Positions 33,874 to 42,807 of a stretch of DNA of 64,000 nt are shown piece by piece. Both the position numbers and the translations under genes were made by a program. The DNA is from CALDSL01 sp039810245. Lineage in GTDB: Bacteria > Chloroflexota > Anaerolineae > Anaerolineales > Anaerolineaceae. The notes under the pieces were generated by a model. That model was not told the DNA's origin. It searched no databases and was given only the letters and a program-made list of their open reading frames with translations. Position 1 is the first letter of the stretch. The number at the start of each line of letters is the position of its first letter. Location: assembly GCA_039810245.1 (NCBI GenBank), contig JBDHWQ010000001.1, positions 1-64,000 on the forward strand. Direction: 5' to 3'.

Positions 33874-34683
33874 TTACTGATCGCCCGGGCGCTTTTGCAA
33901 CGCTTTGCGCGTTTCTTCCCGCGCGGCCTCTTCACAGGTATGGCACCAGCCGCCCTCAATCAGCGCGGAAATCATCAAGTCACGCACCTGCTCGGGACTG
34001 TCAGCCAGCACCAGCAGGTTGAGGTCAGCCTCGGCTATTTTGCCACTGGCCAGCATGGTGTCTCTCAACCAGGCTAGCATGCCCGACCAGTATCTCGAGT
34101 CGTACAGGATGACCGGAAAATTTGAAATCTTGCCGGTCTGGATCAAGGTCAGCGCTTCGAACAGCTCGTCCAGCGTACCGAAACCACCCGGGAATATCAC
34201 AAATCCCTGGGCATACTTGACGAACATCGTCTTGCGAATGAAGAAGTAATGGAAATTGATGGAAGTTTCCACGTACGGATTGGTGCCCTGTTCGAAGGGC
34301 AGCTCGATGTTGAGCCCCACGGACGCACCACCCGCCAGCTTTGCGCCACGGTTGCCGGCTTCCATGATACCCGGACCACCGCCGGTAATGATCACCAGCC
34401 CGGCCTCGGCCAGCAGGCGCGCGGTTTCCATCGTAGCCTGGTAGGCGGGGTCATCTTCAGCCACGCGCGCCGAACCGAAAATGCTCACCGCCGGGCCCAA
34501 CCCGGCCAATGTTTCAAACCCTTCTACGAACTCGCCCTGGATGCGCAGCACGCGCCAGGGATCGGTGTGCGTAAAGGCCAACTGGTCGGCTTTGGGCGTC
34601 TCCAATAGCTGCTGATCCTGCGTGGGTTTCCTACCGTGCTTTGGGTTCGAGCCGATTGTTTGCAAATTTTTTTTGTCAGTCAT
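33874..34683 (-). CDS. LOG-family (TIGR00730) Rossmann protein
   Basis: 269 residues. The LOG motifs are complete: GGGPGIMEAGNRGA near residue 101 and PGGFGTLDELFEAL near 165. LOG enzymes release free base from nucleoside 5'-monophosphates (cytokinin-type phosphoribohydrolase) and some bacterial ones act on other nucleotides. Arg and Glu of the motifs are intact, so it should be active. A charged N-terminal extension of about 45 residues is added. CHTCEEA near the C terminus has a CxxC pair. TGC-TATACT at 34775-34783 (minus strand) is its likely promoter, with a 85-base leader holding a 6-bp GC hairpin. Confidence 0.85.
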   Translation of the reverse strand: MTDKKNLQTIGSNPKHGRKPTQDQQLLETPKADQLAFTHTDPWRVLRIQGEFVEGFETLAGLGPAVSIFGSARVAEDDPAYQATMETARLLAEAGLVIITGGGPGIMEAGNRGAKLAGGASVGLNIELPFEQGTNPYVETSINFHYFFIRKTMFVKYAQGFVIFPGGFGTLDELFEALTLIQTGKISNFPVILYDSRYWSGMLAWLRDTMLASGKIAEADLNLLVLADSPEQVRDLMISALIEGGWCHTCEEAAREETRKALQKRPGDQ

Positions 34684-34774
34684 TGCTATACACTCCCGAT
34701 CATCTATCGATGTGAGCGCGCCCCGGGCATCTATCCGGGGAACGACCCGGCAAATTTGTATCGTCCTTTTTGAG

Positions 34775-34783
34775 AGTATAGCA
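34775..34783 (-). promoter_or_regulatory. Extended -10 promoter of the LOG gene
   Basis: On the minus strand TGC-TATACT; transcription would start near 34768. Confidence 0.45.
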
Positions 34784-34824
34784 TTTTTCGCGGCGCAGCC
34801 CGGTTCATGAGGACGGGCTGCGCG

Positions 34825-34833
34825 TGGTACAAT
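34825..34833 (+). promoter_or_regulatory. Extended -10 promoter of the sulfatase-fold gene
   Basis: TGG-TACAAT, 49 bases before the start codon. Confidence 0.4.
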
Positions 34834-34882
34834 GCCGGAGCGGAAATAGGCCCCCAGAAACGCATGAAGAGATACAGCAATA

Positions 34883-36562
34883 ATGAAAACATGGACGCAA
34901 CGGCTTCACATACCCGATCGGGCCGCCGGATTGGCAGCCTTCTTTACCCTGGCTTTGTTTGCGTACGAACAGTACACTCTGCCCTTCCAGGTGCACGACT
35001 TCCGTGAGATCTTCTCGCCCCTGTCTGGCGTGCTGCTCAGTGTCCTGACCATGCTGTTGGCGTGTGGCTTTTTCTGGGCTGCATTTCGCGGCGGGTTGGT
35101 GGTGCGGCTGGTGTGCCTGTCCATCTTCGTCCTGGACGTGCTCACTGAATATGGCTATGTGTATGCCTTGGGCCGATTCTCGATTATCCAGGATTACGAA
35201 ATAGGCCTCACGGCGGTCAATGCGCAGCTCATCGGTAATGCGCTGCTGGCCTACATCCAGGCGAACCTGGTTTCTATCGTGCCTATCCTGAGTTTTGGCG
35301 CACTTCTATTGGCTACACGCAAAGCTGTTGGTCGCAAACCAGATGCTTCCGCAAGCTCGTGGTGGCGATGGATAGGGTTCGCCGGTTTGCGGCGCCTGGG
35401 AGCCGTGTTGGGGCTGATGCTCCTCGTTTTCAGCCTGCTTTACCCCTACTGCCGCGGAACGTTTACCACGGTATCGGTCAGCGCCGGACTGCGGACACTG
35501 ACTTTTACCGGGTGGCAGCTCCTCACCCGCTATCATGGCCCGCGCCAGGAAGTCCCGTATCGCGCTGCGCAAACACCATCCAATAATATTGTGCTGGTTG
35601 TGGACGAGTCGGTGCGATGCGACCACCTGAGTTTGAATGGTTACCAGCGGAAGACCACGCTGTACTTGCAGGATCTGCAACGCCAGGGGCTGTTGACGAA
35701 TTGGGGCGATGCGGTATCAACAGCCACGATGAGCCTGAATTCTAACGTTTTCCTTCTTACCGGGGTCACGGATCTTCCAGATATCCGTGAGAACACGCGC
35801 CATATGCCGACCATCTTTCATTATGCCAGAGCTGCCGGTTACAAGACGTACCATCTGGATGCGCAGATGGACACGCTGTGGCTGACCACGCAGCGCGATC
35901 AGTCTGTAATTGACCACTGGGTGAAAGCCAGCGAGCTTGCGGCAGGTGCGGCGGAATACGAAGTGGACTTTGAGGCCGCGCAGCGCGTGCGCGAGGTGAT
36001 CCATGCTTCTACTGGTAATTTTATCTGGCTGAACAAATCGGGAATGCATTTTCCCTATCCGCAGCGCTACCCGCCTGCTGCCACTGTCTGGCAGCCCGCT
36101 CTACAAGACGCCGCATACGATTACAGCCAGTATGCTCAGATTAAAAACGCGTACGATAACGCCATTCTCTACAACCTCGACCACTTCTTTCAAGAGATAA
36201 TTGGTCCAGATGGCCTACCGGAGAATACCACGATCATTTACACTTCGGATCATGGGCAAACGTTGAGCGAGCACGGCGAGAGCTGGCCGCATTCCGGTAA
36301 TACGCCAATGGAAGCCTGCGTGCCGCTATTTATGATCCAGGATCAGCCGCTGAATGTGGATACGAATTTTCACGCAAGCCACGCAAATATTTTCCCAACC
36401 GTGCTCGACCTGATGAATATCCCTTTCGAGGGTCGGATATACCCCTACGCGTTATCCCTGCTCAGCGCACGCGCCAGCGATAATGGGTCACGCTGGTATA
36501 TTTTTGGAACCTACGACAGCCGGCTAAGCAGCGCAGTGTATCTTTATCCTCCATCCAACTGA
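34883..36562 (+). CDS. Membrane sulfatase-fold enzyme, phosphoethanolamine transferase-like
   Basis: 559 residues. The first 210 hold five or so membrane segments; the rest is an external alkaline-phosphatase/sulfatase-fold domain. NNIVLVVDESVRCDHLSLNGY supplies the first metal ligand, STATMSLNSNVFLLTG the Thr nucleophile region, and YTSDHGQTLSEHGE the second metal site. This matches the EptA/LtaS class that moves phospho-groups from a lipid onto surface glycans. The actual acceptor is unknown. No lipid A genes are nearby. The ORF starts at ATG 34883 with AGAGATACAG upstream, a weak ribosome site. Confidence 0.8.
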   Translation: MKTWTQRLHIPDRAAGLAAFFTLALFAYEQYTLPFQVHDFREIFSPLSGVLLSVLTMLLACGFFWAAFRGGLVVRLVCLSIFVLDVLTEYGYVYALGRFSIIQDYEIGLTAVNAQLIGNALLAYIQANLVSIVPILSFGALLLATRKAVGRKPDASASSWWRWIGFAGLRRLGAVLGLMLLVFSLLYPYCRGTFTTVSVSAGLRTLTFTGWQLLTRYHGPRQEVPYRAAQTPSNNIVLVVDESVRCDHLSLNGYQRKTTLYLQDLQRQGLLTNWGDAVSTATMSLNSNVFLLTGVTDLPDIRENTRHMPTIFHYARAAGYKTYHLDAQMDTLWLTTQRDQSVIDHWVKASELAAGAAEYEVDFEAAQRVREVIHASTGNFIWLNKSGMHFPYPQRYPPAATVWQPALQDAAYDYSQYAQIKNAYDNAILYNLDHFFQEIIGPDGLPENTTIIYTSDHGQTLSEHGESWPHSGNTPMEACVPLFMIQDQPLNVDTNFHASHANIFPTVLDLMNIPFEGRIYPYALSLLSARASDNGSRWYIFGTYDSRLSSAVYLYPPSN

Positions 36563-36568
36563 ATAGCG

Positions 36569-36600
36569 GGAATCCCAGGATAAACTGGGGGATTCTCCTT
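36569..36600 (+). terminator. Possible weak terminator
   Basis: An imperfect hairpin, GAATCCCAG with CTGGGGGATTC, just after the sulfatase-fold gene, followed by TCCTTATC. The rest of the stretch to 36738 holds no gene I can support. Confidence 0.35.
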
Positions 36601-36738
36601 ATCAATGCTATCGAAATATCCTGCTTGCCCCATGAGAAGCAGTTTTGTACGCTTAACCTGCACTCTGGCAGCCCTGCCAATTCTTACCGGTCTCCATTGG
36701 GAGCCCATAGGGACGTCAGAGCAATCAGGTGAAGCACT

Positions 36739-37326
36739 ATGGCGCAGTATTCGTATGACAGGCGAGTGGAAGGCGGGGGAGCGAATGCATTTAAGGTTTT
36801 CGTGATCCTGGCGTTCATCCTGTTTATTATCGCACTTGCTACGCCAACATCGAGAAACAGCCAGAGCATCCTCAATACCGGTGAGCGTGGACGGGAATGT
36901 GGCGGCAGCATCGTGGCCCAGCCGGGAGAAACGGTTGCGTCGTTGGCCTACCGTTGCAATACTACCACAACGACGATCTTGCAGCTCAACCCTGCCCTGC
37001 ATAGCGCCAGGGATAGCGTAACCGGCATGACGGTTCGATTAGATGATAACCACACGGGCGTAACGGTTGTCAGCAGCCCTTCTCAACAGGTCGCCAATCC
37101 GGTGATCGTGGTGCAACCGGAGATTGTGCAGGTTCCGGTAACCGGCAATAGCGTGGTGGTCGCTAACCCGCGCGCGCGCTTTACGTACACCGTGCAGCCA
37201 GGTGACACATTGTTTTCGCTGTCACGTGGTTTTGGCACCAGTGTGGATGCCATTGTGGCTGCGAACCCCGGCGTAATTTATGACCCGGATTGGGTCCTTG
37301 CGGGAACCGTGATCTGGATCCCGTAG
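36739..37326 (+). CDS. Membrane-anchored LysM-domain protein
   Basis: 195 residues. A basic N terminus and one membrane segment (FKVFVILAFILFIIALA, about 18-34) are followed by an extracytoplasmic part with two LysM-like modules. The first (about 55-100, VAQPGETVASLAYRCNTTTTTI) is divergent and flanked by two Cys that could form a disulfide. The second (about 148-195, YTVQPGDTLFSLSRGFGTS) is canonical and ends the protein. LysM binds GlcNAc-containing glycans such as peptidoglycan. AGGTGAAG precedes the ATG. Confidence 0.82.
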   Translation: MAQYSYDRRVEGGGANAFKVFVILAFILFIIALATPTSRNSQSILNTGERGRECGGSIVAQPGETVASLAYRCNTTTTTILQLNPALHSARDSVTGMTVRLDDNHTGVTVVSSPSQQVANPVIVVQPEIVQVPVTGNSVVVANPRARFTYTVQPGDTLFSLSRGFGTSVDAIVAANPGVIYDPDWVLAGTVIWIP

Positions 37327-37334
37327 CACAAAAC

Positions 37335-37384
37335 TTCAATTCTCCGGTTTCGGCCGGAGAAAAACCTCTCCGACCATAATTGAA
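37335..37384 (+). repeat. Nested inverted repeats between LysM and baeRF genes
   Basis: Outer arms TTCAATT (37335-37341) and AATTGAA (37378-37384) enclose TCTCCGG/CCGGAGA (37341-37360). There is no T-run on the plus strand, so it may be a leader structure of the next gene rather than a terminator. Confidence 0.4.
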
Positions 37385-37426
37385 TAGCGTTTATCACCGG
37401 CCAGATACCATATCAGAAAGTGAGAA

Positions 37427-38650
37427 ATGATGGACATCATCAGCCGCGAAGACATCCAGGAATTGATGGATATGCAGGGCGACCCGATGATCTCGGTCTA
37501 TATGCCAGCGCGTAAGGTAGGTCAGGAAACCCTGGAAAACCCGATCCACTTCAAAAATCTGATGCTGGAAGTGGAGGCGCTGCTGCGTCTGCGCGGGAAT
37601 AACGAGGGAGAAATCCGTGACCTGCTATCGCCGTTGAGCGAACTGCTGGACGATGGCGATTTCTGGCAGCACCAGGAAGAAGGCCTGGCGGTTTTCCGCT
37701 CGCCCGATAATTTCCGCACTCTGCGGTTACCGGTGGCAGTCCAAGCCAGCGCCATTGTCAACAACCGCTTTTACACCCGGCCGCTGCTGCCTATGTTGCA
37801 TAGCAACGGCTCATTTTACCTGCTGGCGTTGAGCATGGACAATGTGCGGCTATTCGAATGTGACCGCCATACCTGCCAGGCGGTGGACCTGGGAGATGTG
37901 CCCACCAGTATGCGGGCCGCGCTGGGTGACGAGCAGCTTACACACACGCTCAACTTCCATACCAAGGCCCAACCCGGACCGGGTGGCGAGCGCATGGGGA
38001 TCTACTTTGGCAAGGGCTCATCCAATGAGTCGCATAAAAAAGAAGACATCCAACGCTACTTCACCATCCTGGAAAATGGCATCACAAAACGCATCAATCA
38101 GAGCAACCAGCCACTGGTGCTGGCCGGGGTCGAGTATCTTCTGCCCATCTACCGTGAGAAGAACCGCTACCCGCATCTGGTGGAACCGGCACTTAGCGGA
38201 AATCCGGAAGACCGCCGCGTGGAAGATATGCACTGCGAAGCCTGGGCGCTGGTGGAGCCGCTCATGAACCAGGCGCGGCTGGATGCTATCGACGCTTACC
38301 ATATCTTGCGCAACGACCGGCAGGCATCGGCCGATATACGCGAGATTGTTCCAGCGGCCTGGTTTGGCCAGGTAGATATTCTCTTGGTGGGCATGGTCAG
38401 CAAGGTTTGGGGCCAGTTCGACCCTGAGACCCAGGCAGTGCGCATTCATGACCGGCGCGAGCTCAATGATGAAGACCTGACTGACCTGGCGGCCAAGTTC
38501 ACGTTGGCCAACAGCGGTCTGGTATACACGTACGACCTGTCAGAGATGCCGGACGGCACGCCAGCCGCTGCTACCCTGCGCTACCCGCTGCGCGGATTGA
38601 ATTACAGCGTGGATGACGAAAAGTACGACCAGAAAAATAGGCTCAAGTAA
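37427..38650 (+). CDS. baeRF-type protein (bacterial archaeo-eukaryotic release factor-like)
   Basis: 407 residues. DIQELMDMQGDPMISVYMPARKVGQETLENPIHFKN at the start, FWQHQEEGLAVFRSPD near 84, LLALSMDNVRLFECDRHTCQAVDL near 130 and a C-terminal LVYTYDLSEMPD fit the baeRF families, which share the fold of archaeal/eukaryotic class I release factors and are predicted to act on ribosomes or tRNA. Functions are unproven. The assignment to this superfamily is from remembered pattern, so treat the name as probable. It is followed by a terminator. Confidence 0.65.
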   Translation: MMDIISREDIQELMDMQGDPMISVYMPARKVGQETLENPIHFKNLMLEVEALLRLRGNNEGEIRDLLSPLSELLDDGDFWQHQEEGLAVFRSPDNFRTLRLPVAVQASAIVNNRFYTRPLLPMLHSNGSFYLLALSMDNVRLFECDRHTCQAVDLGDVPTSMRAALGDEQLTHTLNFHTKAQPGPGGERMGIYFGKGSSNESHKKEDIQRYFTILENGITKRINQSNQPLVLAGVEYLLPIYREKNRYPHLVEPALSGNPEDRRVEDMHCEAWALVEPLMNQARLDAIDAYHILRNDRQASADIREIVPAAWFGQVDILLVGMVSKVWGQFDPETQAVRIHDRRELNDEDLTDLAAKFTLANSGLVYTYDLSEMPDGTPAAATLRYPLRGLNYSVDDEKYDQKNRLK

Positions 38651-38676
38651 CCCGGCATGGAAATATCAAAACATGA

Positions 38677-38706
38677 CCGCCCGGTATTCGCCGGGCGGCT
38701 TTTCTT
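38677..38706 (+). terminator. Intrinsic terminator
   Basis: An 8-bp GC stem, CCGCCCGG/CCGGGCGG, with a 6-base loop, followed by CTTTTCTT. It ends the baeRF transcript and shows that upstream Met codons for the next ORF (38613, 38673) are not real starts. Confidence 0.85.
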
Positions 38707-38774
38707 GGAACTTTTTGGCTTCGGATGGCGTTAAGAGAATAGGACAACGCGCCGCGCCGCAGAGGAAGAACCGC

Positions 38775-41700
38775 TTGAGCCAGTTTACACACCTGCACGT
38801 CCACTCTTGCTATTCGCTGCTGCAAGGTTTGAATGACCCTGCCAGTCTGGTTCAGGCTGCCGCGAGCGCCAGGATGGACGCGCTGGCGCTGACCGACCAT
38901 GCCAGCCTGACCGGCGCGGTGGAGTTTGCCCAGGCATGCAAAACCTCTGGCATCCGCCCGATCGTGGGCATGGAGATTACCCTGATGCTGCCCGAGGTGT
39001 ACGCGGCGCACCCTGGCGAAACAGCCACCACGCCGCTGGTACTGCTGGCAACCTCACCGCGCGGCTGGGCCAGCCTATGCGCGCTCACCAGCGTGCTCCT
39101 GGATTCGCCCGAAAACGATGCTTTCACCCCCTGCGCACTCGAGGTTCTTGCCGGGCGGAGCAACGATTTGATCTGTCTGAGTGGTGGGCGGCGTGCGCAC
39201 GCGTACCGCCTGGCACAGTCTGGGCAGTTTGTGCTTTTGGAGCGGCTGCTGGTCGAGCTACGCGCTGCATTCCCCGGGCGCTTTTACTGCGAGCTGCAGA
39301 TTCAGGCCGGTGAAGACCGGCTGGCAGTTGCCGCGCTGGCAAAGGTGGCGCGTGGGCTGTCGATCCCGCTGGCGGCCACGCAGGATATTTATTATCTGCG
39401 CCCCGACCAGGAAGCTCTCCAGCATACCCTCACTGCGATCCGCCTCGCCCGGCCGCTGGGCGCGCTTCGCCCGGACGACCTGCTGGCCTCTGGCGCACAT
39501 TTTGCCAGCGGGCGCGAGATGGAACAGCGGTTTGCCGGCTTTCCGGATGCGCTCCAGGGCACACAACAGATCGCCGCGCGCTGCGAGACGTGCATGCCCC
39601 TGGGAAGCCCGCACTTTCCAAGCGTGCCGCTGCCGGATGGAAAAAATGCAGCGCAGGTGCTGCGCGACAAAGCAGAAAACGGAGCGCGCCGGCTGTATGG
39701 TGAGATTACCCCGGCACTGCGCGAGCGGCTGGAGCACGAGCTTGAAGTCATTACCCGGTTGAATTTTGACCCGATCTTCCTGATCATGGAAGAGGTAGTA
39801 CACTACGCGCGGCAGGCCGGCGTGCCGATTTCCTCACGCGGCTCGGCAGCCTCTTCACTGGTGGCGCACTGCCTGGGCATTACCCGGCCAGACCCCCTGG
39901 CGCTCAACCTGTACTTCGAGCGCTTTCTCAACCCGGAGCGGGCTACCCCGCCCGACATCGACACCGACCTGTGCTCGCGTCGTCGAGACCAGGTGATCCA
40001 ACACGTTTTCGAAACCTATGGCGCGGAGCGCGTGGCCATGGTGGGTACGATCAACCGTTACCGGCCGCGCTCCGCGCTCTCCGATGTAGCCAAGGCGCAC
40101 GGCTTCACCCCCGCCGAAGTGCGCCAGCTTGCCGCGCAGCTTCCCTTTCGCTGGTTCTGGCGCGAAGCCGGCGAAGAAGGGCAGGATTTTTCCGGCTCGC
40201 CATACTGGGAGCTGGAAAACCGCTACCCTTCACCGCGCTACCGTGCCGTATTCCAGCAGGCGCAGCAGATTTTAGGTCTGCCGCGCCATCTATCGGTGCA
40301 CGCCGGCGGAGTGGTGATTACCCCCGGCCCGCTGACCGACCTGCTGCCGGCGCAGCGCGCCAGCAAAGGCGTGCGCATCACCCAGCTCGACCATAAGGCG
40401 CTGGAACCATTGGGGATCGTCAAGCTCGATCTACTGGGTATCCGCGGGCTGACGGTGTTGGGTGATGTGGCCGAACAGCTTTACTCCTGGCGGCGCAGCG
40501 AATTTGCCAACCCGCAGCAAGTGCTCGATAGCATCGCGCAGGACGACGCAGATACCGCGGAACGCGTGCGCGCCGGGCAGACCATCGGCTGCTTTCAGAT
40601 TGAAAGCCCTGGCATGCGCGCAACACTCCGGGAGATTCACGCGCACAGCGTGGAAGATATTATGGTGGCGCTAGCGCTCTACCGTCCCGGCCCGCTCACC
40701 GGCGGGCTGAATGATGCCTTTGTGCGCCGCCACAACCGGCAGGAAGCCGTGCAGCACCTGCACCCCTCGCTGGCACGGCTGCTGGATGATACCTACGGCG
40801 TGATCCTGTACCAGGAACAGGTGCTGCGCATCGCCCACGAGCTGGCCGGGTTCAGCCTGGCCGAATCCGACCTGCTGCGGCGCGCGATGAGCCATTTCAA
40901 TCCTGGTAAACAAATGGAGACGCTGAAGAGCAAATTCCTGGCCGGCGCCGAGGAGCGCCACGGGATTGACGCCGCCACAGGCGAGCGTATCTGGGAGCTG
41001 ATGGCGGCGTTTGCCGGTTATGGCTTTCCCAAGGCGCACGCAGCATCCTATGCGCTGGTGGGCTGGCAGTCAGCGTGGTGCAAAACACACTTCCCGGCCG
41101 AGTTCATGGCCGCGGTGCTGGCCAACTGGGGCGGCTATTACAGCCAGCGCGTGTACCTGATGGAAGCGCGCCGCCTGGGGTTAAAGGTGCGCCCGCCGCA
41201 CATCAACCATTCCCGGCGTGACTTTTCCGTGGTATACCCGGATGGAGAAGCGGTTCTATATATGGGGTTAGACCAGGTGCGCGATCTGACCCGCCGGCTG
41301 CAAGAGCGCATCCTGCGCCTGCGGCCTTTCACCAGCCTGGATGACTTCCTCACTCGCGCCGACCCGCGCCGCGAGGAAGCCGCCAACCTGATCCGCTGCG
41401 GCGCGCTGGACGGGCTGGGCAGTATCCCCGGCCTGTTGGCGCGGCTGGAAACCAGCGCGCACCGCGCCGGCCAGCCCTCATTATTTGCCGGGCTGAACGC
41501 TGGCGCGGCCCAACCACCAGATTGGAGCCTGATAGAAAAAATGCGCGCGCAGGAACAAATACTGGGCATAAGCGTGGCGGCGCATCCATTGGAATTGGTG
41601 GAAAGCACTATCCGCGCGGCCGGTGCGATCAGCAGCCTGGACGCCGCCGCGCGGCCCGGCCAGCGCGTGAAGATCGCCGGGCTGCGGCAGATCACGCATC

Positions 41701-41957
41701 GCAGCCGCGGCGCGGATGGCGAAACCCTGCGCGTGCTGTCTTTCGAAGACCTGGAAGGTATGATCGACATTGTCGTTTCCCCGGACGTTTACCGGCGTTA
41801 TAAACCCTTGCTGCTGGAAAGCAGGCCGCTCCTAATAGAGGGCGTGGTCGAACTGGATGCCGGCCGGGATGAACCTGTCTTGCGGGCTGAAAAAATCGCG
41901 TTGATCGAAGCCCCAACCCTGAAAAGTGGCTCCAGTGTGAGCCGAGATGAAGCATGA
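38775..41957 (+). CDS. DNA polymerase III alpha subunit, DnaE2/ImuC-like
   Basis: 1060 residues, C-family DNA polymerase. PHP domain at the N terminus (THLHVHSCYSLL, LALTDHASL). Polymerase active-site acids are D396 and D398 in PDIDTDLC and D552 in VKLDLLG; YRPGPL lies in the palm. After the helix-hairpin-helix region (about 890) an OB fold (KIAGLRQITHRSRGADGETLRVLSFEDLEG) ends the chain. It lacks the clamp and tau-binding tail of a full replicative DnaE1, and its length fits DnaE2, the error-prone partner of ImuA/ImuB, though neither is here. TTG 38775 has GAGGAAG seven bases upstream; other starts lie in a terminator. Confidence 0.85.
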   Translation: MSQFTHLHVHSCYSLLQGLNDPASLVQAAASARMDALALTDHASLTGAVEFAQACKTSGIRPIVGMEITLMLPEVYAAHPGETATTPLVLLATSPRGWASLCALTSVLLDSPENDAFTPCALEVLAGRSNDLICLSGGRRAHAYRLAQSGQFVLLERLLVELRAAFPGRFYCELQIQAGEDRLAVAALAKVARGLSIPLAATQDIYYLRPDQEALQHTLTAIRLARPLGALRPDDLLASGAHFASGREMEQRFAGFPDALQGTQQIAARCETCMPLGSPHFPSVPLPDGKNAAQVLRDKAENGARRLYGEITPALRERLEHELEVITRLNFDPIFLIMEEVVHYARQAGVPISSRGSAASSLVAHCLGITRPDPLALNLYFERFLNPERATPPDIDTDLCSRRRDQVIQHVFETYGAERVAMVGTINRYRPRSALSDVAKAHGFTPAEVRQLAAQLPFRWFWREAGEEGQDFSGSPYWELENRYPSPRYRAVFQQAQQILGLPRHLSVHAGGVVITPGPLTDLLPAQRASKGVRITQLDHKALEPLGIVKLDLLGIRGLTVLGDVAEQLYSWRRSEFANPQQVLDSIAQDDADTAERVRAGQTIGCFQIESPGMRATLREIHAHSVEDIMVALALYRPGPLTGGLNDAFVRRHNRQEAVQHLHPSLARLLDDTYGVILYQEQVLRIAHELAGFSLAESDLLRRAMSHFNPGKQMETLKSKFLAGAEERHGIDAATGERIWELMAAFAGYGFPKAHAASYALVGWQSAWCKTHFPAEFMAAVLANWGGYYSQRVYLMEARRLGLKVRPPHINHSRRDFSVVYPDGEAVLYMGLDQVRDLTRRLQERILRLRPFTSLDDFLTRADPRREEAANLIRCGALDGLGSIPGLLARLETSAHRAGQPSLFAGLNAGAAQPPDWSLIEKMRAQEQILGISVAAHPLELVESTIRAAGAISSLDAAARPGQRVKIAGLRQITHRSRGADGETLRVLSFEDLEGMIDIVVSPDVYRRYKPLLLESRPLLIEGVVELDAGRDEPVLRAEKIALIEAPTLKSGSSVSRDEA

Positions 41958-41971
41958 AGAAAGGATCTGCA

Positions 41972-42655
41972 ATGAATAAACGCATTTTCCCTGTATTGTT
42001 TCTGCTGGTAGCCGTCAGCCTGCTGGCCGCGGCGTGCAGCCCAACTGCTGTGCCGGCGCAACCCACCATGGTCCCAACCCAGGCGGTTGACCTGGCTGCC
42101 ACTGCCGAGGTGCTGCGCACCGAAGTTGCCGCGACAATCGCAAGTGACATGACCTCGACCGCAATGGCCATGCCCACAGCCACCACGCCACCCACCAACA
42201 CGCCCGAGCCGCCTACCGCGACCCCGGCACCTACACTGACCGTGGCGCTGGCAAGCCCTACGGCTATCCCCACCATTCGAATCATCACCACCTACCCAAC
42301 CTTCACGCCCACCCCCGGCCCCTACCAGTGCCAGATTACGGCCATCTCGCCGGCGTATGGCGCAAAGCTGGGCCCACGCGCTGAATTTGACGCGCGCTGG
42401 ACGATTAAGAATACCGGCACCAAGGATTGGGATGATGACGCGGTGGACTACCTGTACGTCAGCGGCACAAAGATGCAGAAGCGAGGCGACTCATTCGACC
42501 TGGATCAGGGCCTGGACACCGGCAAGACCATCGACATTATCGTCGACATGGTCGCACCGAACGATCTGGGCTTCTACCACGCCGATTGGTCTGTGCGCTA
42601 CAACGGCCAGACGATGTGCACCCTGCCAGTGGATATCTGGGTAGTTAACCAATAA
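41972..42655 (+). CDS. Lipoprotein with Pro/Thr linker and NBR1-like Ig domain
   Basis: 227 residues. Signal peptide with lipobox LLAAAC (Cys at about 23), a Pro/Thr/Ala-rich linker (about 50-110), then an NBR1-type Ig-like domain: FDARWTIKNTGTKDWDDDAVDYLYVSG through GFYHADWSVRYNGQTMCT, with two cysteines likely bonded. This architecture is very common in Anaerolineae surface lipoproteins; the partner is unknown. ATG 41972 has AAAGGAT before it. An alternative ATG at 41954 overlaps the dnaE stop as ATGA, so the two genes are probably translationally coupled. Confidence 0.82.
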   Translation: MNKRIFPVLFLLVAVSLLAAACSPTAVPAQPTMVPTQAVDLAATAEVLRTEVAATIASDMTSTAMAMPTATTPPTNTPEPPTATPAPTLTVALASPTAIPTIRIITTYPTFTPTPGPYQCQITAISPAYGAKLGPRAEFDARWTIKNTGTKDWDDDAVDYLYVSGTKMQKRGDSFDLDQGLDTGKTIDIIVDMVAPNDLGFYHADWSVRYNGQTMCTLPVDIWVVNQ

Positions 42656-42662
42656 GGTTTTT

Positions 42663-42680
42663 TTTGTGAACAATCACAAA
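42663..42680 (+). repeat. Small hairpin preceding the terminator
   Basis: TTTGTGA and TCACAAA with a 4-base loop, sharing its last bases with the following palindrome. Confidence 0.5.
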
Positions 42681-42713
42681 AAACTGGCGCGGCCATGGCC
42701 GCGCCAGTTTTTT
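42678..42713. terminator. Perfect-palindrome intrinsic terminator
   Basis: A 36-base perfect palindrome with AAAAAA and TTTTTT ends and a GC stem. It terminates the lipoprotein gene. Confidence 0.9.
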
Positions 42714-42807
42714 GTTGGCACGAGTATTTGTCGAAACGGCAGGAAAACCCGCCTGCATGATCTATAATAGATGCCGTATGACAACATAACATTTTGAGGA
42801 GAATTGT

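Noticed and set aside
38613..38774. Upstream Met starts for the dnaE2-like gene
   Set aside because: They overlap the previous gene or lie inside a terminator (38677-38706); TTG 38775 has a strong ribosome site.
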